From the NCBI RefSeq assembly GCF_010993735.1, contig NZ_WQNI01000003.1, forward strand, positions 310,001-374,000: a stretch of 64,000 nucleotides of DNA, given 5' to 3'. Position 1 is the stretch's first letter, and each line of letters opens with the position of its first letter. The notes under the pieces were generated by a model that did not search any database, was not told where the DNA came from, and worked only from the letters and a program-made list of their open reading frames with translations. Positions 28,507 to 35,296 of the stretch are shown piece by piece. Position numbers and translations under genes: made by a program. The stretch is from Chelativorans alearensis. GTDB lineage: Bacteria > Pseudomonadota > Alphaproteobacteria > Rhizobiales > Rhizobiaceae.

Positions 28507-28829
28507 TTTCCCGCAAGCGCCTCGGAAAAGGCGCGGTGGTAGGCGGCGATCAACGCGGTGCGGACGTGGGGGACATTGCACAGATGATCGTGCACCGCCT
28601 TTGTGTAGCGCAGCGGCGAGCCATCCTTCGCCTCCACCTCGTCGATGTCCTTTAGCACCTCGTCGAGCAGCACCTTGGTGCCCTCGGGGGTGGAAAGATC
28701 GTGCGCGTTGAACGCGTCCACCGTCAGCGCCCTGAACTTGGCGCGGAAGGTCTCGGTCTCTCCACCTTCGCCCGGACTGCGGACGTTGACGGGGGTCCAG
28801 AACTCGGGTGCAGGGTCGAGCCGGTACAT
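28503..28829 (-). CDS. Tail-assembly chaperone (gpG-like)
   Basis: The 108-residue protein begins MYRLDPAPEFWTPVNVRSPG and has the pattern FRAKFRALTVDAFNAHD that is usual for GTA/Mu-like tail-assembly chaperones. Its last codons GGA AAC before TGA form the slippery heptamer G-GGA-AAC, in the correct frame for programmed -1 frameshifting into the DUF1799 frame. Confidence 0.75.
   Translation of the reverse strand: MYRLDPAPEFWTPVNVRSPGEGGETETFRAKFRALTVDAFNAHDLSTPEGTKVLLDEVLKDIDEVEAKDGSPLRYTKAVHDHLCNVPHVRTALIAAYHRAFSEALAGN
28506..28512 (-). promoter_or_regulatory. Programmed -1 frameshift site GGGAAAC
   Basis: On the minus strand the heptamer reads G GGA AAC directly before TGA. It fits X-XXY-YYZ in the zero frame of the chaperone gene. 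Slipping by -1 gives CTG AGG GCC and enters the downstream open frame. Confidence 0.75.
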
Positions 28830-28934
28830 GTCTTCTCCTTTTTCCTCTTGAGGCGGCGACTGCCGCCCGTTCGACGTTTCGAACGCGCCCGCGCAGGGAC
28901 AGCGCCGAAGGCGCGGTGCGGCCCGTGAGCGAGG
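28830..28934 (-). repeat. Dispersed prophage repeat, copy B
   Basis: This copy fills the gap between the tail-tube and chaperone genes. It contains CGGTGCGGCCCGTGAGCGA, as in copy D, plus internal dyads such as GCGCCGAAGGCGC. Confidence 0.75.
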
Positions 28935-29867
28935 TTATGTCAATGTCAGCGTCCATTGGTCGTTGCCCTCAGCGGGGAGCGGCACCAGGCGCAGCGGCCA
29001 TTCCATGATGTTCTGCGCGTTTTCCAGCCCCTGCGGCCGCTGGAGCTGCGCCTGGGCAAAAGAAAGCGTGGCGGTGCGGCCGGCGGCCGTGCCGTGGACG
29101 AGCGTCAGCGGCACCTCGTCCTGGTCGATCGCGGCCTGGAAGGGATCGAATGTCGAAAGCGGCACCGCTTCCACCTGGACGGTCGCCAGCTCCGACTTGT
29201 CGGTGATCAGGATACTCTCCGAGCCGACCAGGAAGCGCGGCTCCACCTGATTGCCGAGGTTGAGCGAGAAGTTGCGCATGACGAAGTCCTGCGCGTCGAT
29301 CTGGAAGGTCGGCGTGTTGGCGTTGGTCACCAGGTCGGGCTTCAGGAAGGCGGAGAGGTCGGGCACCGGCCGCGCCTGTTCGGCGGGCTGCGCGAAGAGA
29401 CCGCTGAAGTCGAACTCCAGATAGGGGATGCCCTGTGCGTCTGCACGGATGACGCATGTGCCGCGGCTGCCGCGCGCCACGAAGCGCGTCCCGCCGACCC
29501 AGAAATGGATGGTGACGCTCTCGTGGTCGTCGGTGATCGGGTTGTAGACGACGTCGACGCCGGCCGAGACGGTCTCGGCCACCGCGCAGGCGCGCAGGAG
29601 CGGTCCCCAGGCGGGCACCGTGCCGGCCGCCCCAGACGGCACGAGTTCGACGCGAAACTGGAGGCGGATGTGGAGGCCCGACGGAATGGTCGCCTGGGCG
29701 GCAAGCCACGGCAGCTCCAGCTCGCGCGAGACATCCTGGCCTTCCATCGGGGTGAGCACGATGTTGGTGGCGAGGATGGCGTTGTCGCCGCCGGTCGGCG
29801 CGGCATCGGTGCCGTAGGTCGCCTCGGGCTTCGCCAGCAGGATTTTCGAACGCCATTTGATGGGCAT
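28935..29867 (-). CDS. Phage tail tube protein
   Basis: The 310-residue protein opens PIKWRSKILLAKPEATYGTD, the conserved N-terminus of tail tube proteins of Mu-like siphoviruses and GTAs, followed by beta-rich sequence. A good ribosome site (AAGGAG) precedes the ATG. A flexible-tail tube instead of a Mu contractile sheath shows this phage is a siphovirus with a Mu-type genome. Confidence 0.8.
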   Translation of the reverse strand: MPIKWRSKILLAKPEATYGTDAAPTGGDNAILATNIVLTPMEGQDVSRELELPWLAAQATIPSGLHIRLQFRVELVPSGAAGTVPAWGPLLRACAVAETVSAGVDVVYNPITDDHESVTIHFWVGGTRFVARGSRGTCVIRADAQGIPYLEFDFSGLFAQPAEQARPVPDLSAFLKPDLVTNANTPTFQIDAQDFVMRNFSLNLGNQVEPRFLVGSESILITDKSELATVQVEAVPLSTFDPFQAAIDQDEVPLTLVHGTAAGRTATLSFAQAQLQRPQGLENAQNIMEWPLRLVPLPAEGNDQWTLTLT

Positions 29868-29868
29868 A

Positions 29869-30054
29869 TTATTGCTCCTTTATCGCGTCTTCCGCCTTCG
29901 CTTCAGGGGCTGCGGCGGATAGATCGGGCGCGGCGCCAGGCGGCCTGGTGCCGGCGACCTGGCGCAGGCTTCCGTCCTTCTCCCGCGTGAAGCTTCCGCC
30001 GCCCGCCGGCAGGGGCAGCTTCCGTCCGGGCGTCGATTTCGGCGATTTCGTCAT
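29869..30054 (-). CDS. Small basic phage protein
   Basis: The 61-residue protein is rich in Lys, Pro and Gly (TKSPKSTPGRKLPLPAGGGS). It lies between the DUF1834 gene, which it overlaps by a few bases, and the tail tube gene. This position usually holds a short DUF2635-like protein in Mu-type phages. Its function is unknown. Confidence 0.6.
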   Translation of the reverse strand: MTKSPKSTPGRKLPLPAGGGSFTREKDGSLRQVAGTRPPGAAPDLSAAAPEAKAEDAIKEQ

Positions 30055-30539
30055 GCGATGATCCTCACCTGGCTAAGCAGCCCGAAATCGAGCTGGTAGA
30101 TGACGGCGCCGGCCTCGGCCGACAGGAGCTGCCCGCGCGACAGGTGGAAGACGCCGATGGCCTCCGAGCCTGTCGAGGAGTCCGGGCCCCAGCCGCACAC
30201 GCCGTTGACGACGGCCCACAACACCTCATCGATCGTAGGCAGGGCCTTGCCGCCCGTCACGTCGCCGGCCGCCCGCGCGAAGATGACGACGGCGTAGGCC
30301 TCCTCCACAGCTTGCGTGAAGGCGCCGGCGGCTGCGTCTCCGGAGCTCTGCGGGCGCAGGCCGAGCGGCAGCACGAAGGCGAAGGGAGAAGCCTGCGGCA
30401 GCGCCTTGCGGCGGACGAGCTCCGACAGCTCGGCCGCCGTCTGGACGCGCCCGGAAAGCTGCGGCACCTCAGCCTCGATGCGGGCCTGGAGGTCAGCTAC
30501 CAGCAACGCCGCCTCCCGGTGGTGAGCTTGTCGAACCAT
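30051..30539 (-). CDS. DUF1834 (Mu gp37-like) neck/tail protein
   Basis: The 162-residue protein contains GGKALPTIDEVLWAVVNGVCGW and ends LDFGLLSQVRIIA, matching DUF1834/Gp37 proteins located between the tail terminator and tube genes. The first ten codons (VRQAHHRE) derive from a copy of the short GTTCGACAAGCTCACC repeat, so the original start may have been different. Confidence 0.7.
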   Translation of the reverse strand: MVRQAHHREAALLVADLQARIEAEVPQLSGRVQTAAELSELVRRKALPQASPFAFVLPLGLRPQSSGDAAAGAFTQAVEEAYAVVIFARAAGDVTGGKALPTIDEVLWAVVNGVCGWGPDSSTGSEAIGVFHLSRGQLLSAEAGAVIYQLDFGLLSQVRIIA

Positions 30540-31038
30540 CGTCGTTCTCCACGCCCAGCCAGTCGGCCGAGAGCTGGATGATTTCCGCCTCGTCGTCGGC
30601 GTCGAGACCGAGGAAGGCGCGCCGCGGCATCGTCACCTCCTGCTTGGTGACCCACTGGCCGTTGCCGGCCGATCGGAAACGCAGGCCCTTGGGCGTCTTC
30701 GCGCGGATCGTGCCGCCGGTCTGATGGATGCCGGCGTAGATGACATTCGTGCCGACCGCGACGGAGCTCTCCGTCGCCTCGTGCGTGATGGAGGAGACGA
30801 GCCGGGCCGTCATGGTCAGCGTGCGGCCGCCTTCCAGCAGCGCGCGCAGAGACGCCGGCCAGGGGTTGCCCTCGGGATCTTCCTCGCGTTCGAAGCGGGC
30901 TTGCGTCGAGACGACGAGCGAGGCGCCGACCGCGTCGAACAGGCCGCGCTTGTCCTCGGTCCTGTCGATCGTCCGCGCCAGCACGGCGAGCGCCTCCTCG
31001 GCGCCGTCCAGCGTCACTTCGAAGCGCGCGCCGGCCAT
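30493..31038 (-). CDS. Phage virion morphogenesis / tail completion protein (Mu gpG-like)
   Basis: The 181-residue protein has a core SLVVSTQARFEREEDPEGNP then THEATESSVAVGTNVIYAGIH, the signature of Phage_tail_S/gpG proteins. The ATG at 31038 is chosen because it overlaps the upstream stop. Confidence 0.8.
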   Translation of the reverse strand: MAGARFEVTLDGAEEALAVLARTIDRTEDKRGLFDAVGASLVVSTQARFEREEDPEGNPWPASLRALLEGGRTLTMTARLVSSITHEATESSVAVGTNVIYAGIHQTGGTIRAKTPKGLRFRSAGNGQWVTKQEVTMPRRAFLGLDADDEAEIIQLSADWLGVENDDGSTSSPPGGGVAGS

Positions 31039-31466
31039 CAGATGAAACCCTTCATGCTCTTGACCGTCATCGGCCGCTCGCACTCGCCGACGCGCACCTC
31101 GGCGGCGCCCGAGCCTGGCGGCTCGACGCCGTCGATATCGAGCTTGATGAGGCCCTGGGCGATGCGCTTGAGGGTGGCCAGCGCCTCCTCGTAGTCGCGC
31201 TTGATCTTCTCCTCCGCCACATGGGCATGGGCGTAGTAGATGGAGACACGCAAGGAGAGATCGCGCACGAGGTGCGGCACGCTTGCAAGCGGCAGCCGGT
31301 AGCGGGCGGCGAGATACCCATCGATCAGCGCATCGGCGTCGGCGATCGCGCGGGTAATCAAGTCCCCGTCGATCGTGCCCGTAGGCGCGTCGCCGCGGTC
31401 GGAGATGTCGATCAGCATCCGCTCCGAATAGCGCTCGATCAGCTCTTGAAGCGTGCAGTAGGCCAT
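31038..31466 (-). CDS. DUF1320 (Mu gp36-like) head–tail protein
   Basis: The 142-residue protein begins MAYCTLQELIERYSERMLID and contains DADALIDGYLAARYRLPLAS, the DUF1320 pattern. It is probably a head-completion/connector protein. The start at 31466 removes a non-conserved upstream extension. Confidence 0.85.
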   Translation of the reverse strand: MAYCTLQELIERYSERMLIDISDRGDAPTGTIDGDLITRAIADADALIDGYLAARYRLPLASVPHLVRDLSLRVSIYYAHAHVAEEKIKRDYEEALATLKRIAQGLIKLDIDGVEPPGSGAAEVRVGECERPMTVKSMKGFI

Positions 31467-31473
31467 CGGCGCC

Positions 31474-32007
31474 TCAGACGAGCTCCACCTTGAGCTTCGG
31501 CTCGGCGAGGAGCCGCTCCAGCTCATCCACCGTGAAGCGGCCGGCCGGATGGTCCGTGGCCGCCTTCGGGTGACGCATACCACAGCGGCGGAAGCCGTCG
31601 CGCCGGGCGGCGATGCGGATCGTCGGGTTCAGGGCCTCGGGTTTCTCGGCCCGGCCCCACGCCTCCAAGGCAGCCGCCAGCCGGGGATAGCGTTCGAAGA
31701 ACTCTTCGCGTGTCATCGCCTCGGGAAGGACGAGGCCGCCTCCGTCCGTGTCTGTCGTGGGGCCGGCCTCGTCCCCATCCGGTTCGGGACCGGCATTTTT
31801 CCCTTCCAGGTTGGCGCCGGTCCCTTCCACTTGCGGAGCGGCGGGATGAACTCCTACGCGCGACCTTTCCAGGGACGCCGCCCCACTGTCGGTGCTGGGG
31901 GCCTTGCGAGCCGCACCAGGCCCCTCCTTCTCGATGGAGTCCGTTTGCGGCGCCGCGGCCGGCCTGGCGGCCCCCGCAGTTTTCGCTTTGCTTGCACGCT
32001 TCGCCAT
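31474..32007 (-). CDS. Mu-like HI1506-type protein
   Basis: The 177-residue protein has a low-complexity Ala/Lys/Glu N-terminal part and a compact C-terminal part, TREEFFERYPRLAAALEAWG then HPAGRFTVDELERLLAEPKL, resembling HI1506-like proteins found after the capsid gene in Mu-type phages. Its function is unknown. Confidence 0.65.
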   Translation of the reverse strand: MAKRASKAKTAGAARPAAAPQTDSIEKEGPGAARKAPSTDSGAASLERSRVGVHPAAPQVEGTGANLEGKNAGPEPDGDEAGPTTDTDGGGLVLPEAMTREEFFERYPRLAAALEAWGRAEKPEALNPTIRIAARRDGFRRCGMRHPKAATDHPAGRFTVDELERLLAEPKLKVELV

Positions 32008-32133
32008 TTCGTTTCCTTCCGCGAGTTTCCGCCCCGGCCTGAAGGCCGAGGCCGCGACTGCGGCCCGGCGATCGTTCGCCGCGCCCGCGCAGGGCCCGCC
32101 GCCATCAGGCGGCGATACGGCCCGTGAGCGAAA
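32008..32133 (-). repeat. Dispersed prophage repeat, copy C
   Basis: This copy sits between the capsid gene and the HI1506-like gene. It ends ACGGCCCGTGAGCGAAATC beside the capsid stop and contains the dyad GGCCGCGACTGCGGCC. Confidence 0.75.
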
Positions 32134-33027
32134 TCAAGCCAGCCAGGGTGACACGAGCAGCTCGGCCGTGTTGCGGTAGGTGTTGGTCGCGCCGGCCGCG
32201 TCGCGCTCGGCCTTCAGCACGTCGAAGGCCGGCCCCTCGTTCGACGGCGAGACGACCAGGAGATTGGGGCGCAGGCCGAGCGGCCGGCCGTAGTCGCCCT
32301 TCATTTCCATGATGGCCACGCGCGCCGCGATATACCGCTCCTTGGTGAGCGGCTGCGACGAGGCGAAGACCATCTGCCAGAAGCCATAGCCCACGTTGCG
32401 GCGGCAATCGACGCCGTACATGAACTCCTTGTTCGTGAACACGTTGGAGTCGCGCGGGTTGTCCTTGGCGACGAACATCGGTTTCTTGCGTTCCTGGAAG
32501 ATGTAGGGCTTCAGTGAGCGCCCGGTCGCCATCAGGAACCACGGTGCCGCGCCGCCCTCGTCCGTATTCGACACCGAATAGGGCGTGCCGTCGGCATCGA
32601 GCACCGGATGATCGCCGTCGTAGAAGTTCTGGCCGTCGTAGCACTCGCGCGACCAGCCTTCCTTGGCGGCGTCCCACACGAGCAGATCGGGTTGGGCTGC
32701 GACCGACTCGCCCGCCTCGACGAACATCGGCTCGTAGACGCCGAGATTGTCGTCCTCGATCTCGTCGCGGTCGACCCCGTAGGTCAGCTCCCAGGAGATG
32801 TTCTTGATCGCGTAGTCGTGCTCGGCAATGCCGTGCACGGCGCGCGGGCCGACCCACTGTCGCAGGTTCGGCAGCTTGCCGAGCCAGCCGTACTTGTTCT
32901 CCCTGGTGGTCGAGGGGACGGTGGTGGCGATCTGTCCGTATTCGCTCTCGGCCTGGCCGAGGCCGCGCCGGAAGGCGGTGGAGAAGCCCACCCTGATGGC
33001 ATCGAGATTGGCGGTGTTGATGATCAT
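32134..33027 (-). CDS. Major capsid protein (Mu gpT family)
   Basis: The 297-residue protein begins MIINTANLDAIRVGFSTAFR and contains NKYGWLGKLPNLRQWVGPR and NFYDGDHPVLDADG, all typical of Mu gpT major heads. The length fits the family (~300). It is preceded by the decoration and protease/scaffold genes, in Mu order. Confidence 0.92.
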   Translation of the reverse strand: MIINTANLDAIRVGFSTAFRRGLGQAESEYGQIATTVPSTTRENKYGWLGKLPNLRQWVGPRAVHGIAEHDYAIKNISWELTYGVDRDEIEDDNLGVYEPMFVEAGESVAAQPDLLVWDAAKEGWSRECYDGQNFYDGDHPVLDADGTPYSVSNTDEGGAAPWFLMATGRSLKPYIFQERKKPMFVAKDNPRDSNVFTNKEFMYGVDCRRNVGYGFWQMVFASSQPLTKERYIAARVAIMEMKGDYGRPLGLRPNLLVVSPSNEGPAFDVLKAERDAAGATNTYRNTAELLVSPWLA

Positions 33028-33069
33028 GAATGCGTCCTCGGTGAAAACTGTCCTGAGCTTGTCGAAGGG

Positions 33070-33501
33070 TCAGGCGAGCCGGGCCATCGCCTCGTCGAAG
33101 CGCACCCAGACGCCGAGATCGTCGAGGTGGTCGACGAAGCCGGCGGGAGAGCGCGTGCCGGTGCCGTCGGTCTTGGCTACCGTCTGGTCGTCGACAGCAA
33201 AGCAGGGCGCGCCGATGTCGGCGATCGTGATCTCGTCGGCGGCGGCCGAGTTGGCGAAGCGGAAGGTGCCGGCCCGGTACTTGACCGAAATGTCGCCGTC
33301 GGCCCCGGCCGCATTGTCGGCGCGCTTCTCGGCCCGGCCGACGCCGTAAAGGCCGGCGGCCGTCTGGCCCTCGACCAGAAAGCCGGCGGCGTCGCGCATG
33401 ACGATCGCGCCGGCATAGATCAGCGTCGAAGCGGCGACGCCGCCTTCGCGCATGTCGCCAAGGGCGGCGGCGGTGTTCCTGTCTTGGGTCAGAGCAGTCA
33501 T
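33070..33501 (-). CDS. Capsid decoration-like protein
   Basis: The 143-residue protein begins MTALTQDRNTAAALGDMREG and has beta-rich repeats like other DUF2190-type head decoration proteins found between protease and capsid genes. It overlaps the protease stop by one base. A copy of the short CCTGAGC-TGTCGAAGGG repeat lies just after its stop (~33047–33072). Confidence 0.7.
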   Translation of the reverse strand: MTALTQDRNTAAALGDMREGGVAASTLIYAGAIVMRDAAGFLVEGQTAAGLYGVGRAEKRADNAAGADGDISVKYRAGTFRFANSAAADEITIADIGAPCFAVDDQTVAKTDGTGTRSPAGFVDHLDDLGVWVRFDEAMARLA

Positions 33502-34628
33502 CAGAGCGCCTCCTGGTTGGCCTCGCGCTCGGCCTTGAGCGTCTCGGCGTAGTCCTTCGGGTCTTGGCCGAGCATGCGGCAGACGGCGAGTTCCTCAGCC
33601 TGGAGTGCAATCTCGCCCTCCTTCGCGGGCGGCTCGGTCGGCACCAGCACGTTGTTCGCGCCGAGCGTCGGCAACGCGCCGATCTCCTTCTCGACATCGG
33701 CCGGATTCTGCATGTGGCGGGCGACGTAATGGTCGCGCATCGGCTTCACGCCGACGCGGCCCGATTTGATCGCCCCGTCCACGAAGGCCTCGGCCGCCTT
33801 CCTCGCGCTCGATTCCTTCAGCGTCTTCAACTCGCCGGCCACGGTCGTGAGTTCGGCCTGGAGCGCCTTCACCGTGTCGCCGCCCGTCTCGCTCCCGCCG
33901 CCGGCCTCCTGAGCCTGTCGAAGGGTCTCCACGCCGGCGAGCACGGCAGCGGCGCCCGCGTCCTCTTTCAGCCCCGCCGCTTTGGCGATCGGCGCCAGTG
34001 CGGCTTGCAGCGCGGTGGCCTCCTTCGCCTGGCGCGCGTTAAGCGCCGTCACCGTCTCCACGAGCTTGTCGGCGGTGGTCTCGGCCGGCAGGCCGAGCGA
34101 TTTCACGAGCTGTTCGAGCAGTTCGTCCATGTCGGTCTCCTGATGAAGCGCGGTGAGCCCGCGCAGGTTGGGACGGTTGACCAGCGAGGCGCGCAGGATG
34201 GCAAGCACCTCGCCGTTCTTGGTGTGCTGGATGACGGGGGAAATGCCGCGATAGGCGCGGCCCTCGACGAGGCGCTGGCCCTCCTCGGTCCATTCGACGC
34301 GGCCCCAGACGCCGTCGCCACGCGCCTGGAGTTCGACGATCCAGCCGCGCGCCGGTGCCGGCAGCCCGTTGGGGGCGGCAAGGTCGGTCGAATGGTTCTC
34401 GTCGATCGGCAGTCGTCCACCGTTCGCGGCTGCGATCACAGCGGCGGCGTCGCGCACCCGGTACGGCCCGCGGCCGTCGCCCGTCGCGATCTCTCCCGCG
34501 GGCAGCAGGTGGACCCAGTCAGGCGCGCCCGAGCTTGCCTGCGGGAGGGCCAGGTCGGCACACAGCGCCACGTCCCCGGCCGGGGCGGCGGCGTGCATGG
34601 CAAGGAAGGTGCGCAGGCGGCGAAACAT
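33501..34628 (-). CDS. Mu gpI-like prohead protease/scaffold
   Basis: The protein has 375 residues from an ATG at 34628. The N-terminal protease-like domain has RLPIDENHSTDLAAPNGLPA (conserved D-x-x-H) and RAYRGISPVIQHTKNGEV. A long Ala/Glu/Lys helical C-terminal half then acts as scaffold, as with Mu I/Z. The open frame continues 18 codons upstream without conservation. It is the first gene after the CRISPR array on the same strand. Confidence 0.85.
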   Translation of the reverse strand: MFRRLRTFLAMHAAAPAGDVALCADLALPQASSGAPDWVHLLPAGEIATGDGRGPYRVRDAAAVIAAANGGRLPIDENHSTDLAAPNGLPAPARGWIVELQARGDGVWGRVEWTEEGQRLVEGRAYRGISPVIQHTKNGEVLAILRASLVNRPNLRGLTALHQETDMDELLEQLVKSLGLPAETTADKLVETVTALNARQAKEATALQAALAPIAKAAGLKEDAGAAAVLAGVETLRQAQEAGGGSETGGDTVKALQAELTTVAGELKTLKESSARKAAEAFVDGAIKSGRVGVKPMRDHYVARHMQNPADVEKEIGALPTLGANNVLVPTEPPAKEGEIALQAEELAVCRMLGQDPKDYAETLKAEREANQEAL

Positions 34629-34830
34629 GGCGGCAGCTTCGCCGCGATGCGGGCGCGGAACCATGCCCGTGGACGCGGGCATGTGTCGGGTTTCAGACGG
34701 GGGCCCTCTAGAAGAGACCGCCGCGACCGGCGGACGCCAAGGCTGTCACGCCGCCGCCGGGGTGGTCAACCATTCAAGCCCGGCAAGCACTTACTCTTCC
34801 TTGCGGCCTCGTCAACACCTCCTATCAGGA

Positions 34831-35260
34831 GGTGAAGTACCCGTCATCCAGGGGTGTTCTCCAGCTCCGCGCCCTGAAGGGAGAGCGGGATGGGTGGTGC
34901 AGTCCCCTGTCATCCAGGGGTGATCTCCAACGCCGCGCCCTCTCTGCACAAGGGAAGGAGGGGTGCAGTCCCCCGTCATCCAGGGGTGATCTCCAACCGC
35001 TCTCAAGGAGACCGAAGATGGCAAGTGGTGCAGTCCCCCATCATCCAGGGGTGATCTCCAACAGTCTACAAGGAGACCGAAGAATGAAAATCGGTGCAGT
35101 CCCCCGTCATCCAGGGGTGATCTCCAACCCGAAATCATGGCGCTGTTTGCAAACACGAGGTGCAGTCCCCCGTCATCCAGGGGTGATCTCCAACGTGCTG
35201 TGGCTGTTCTTCGGGTTCGCCGTGGGTGCAGTCCCCCGTCATCCAGGGGTGATCTCCAAC
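34831..35260 (-). CRISPR. Type VI-A CRISPR array, 7 repeats and 6 spacers
   Basis: The repeats are 36 bp at 34896–34931, 34962–34997, 35027–35062, 35093–35128, 35159–35194 and 35225–35260. A decayed 35-bp repeat at 34831–34865 marks the trailing end. The spacers are 29–30 bp. On the minus strand each repeat starts GTTGGAGATCACCCC and ends GGGGGACTGCACC; CCCC and GGGG can pair around an 8-nt loop. From memory it closely resembles the R. capsulatus Cas13a repeat (ATCACC...GACGGCGGACTG), which sits 5' of the spacer. The array is thus read leftwards, like cas13a, and the decayed repeat is last. Single-base variants occur in the 34896 and 35027 copies. Confidence 0.97.
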
Positions 35261-35296
35261 CGCATATCGCAGAACCCCTTGTTTCGAGCAACGAAT

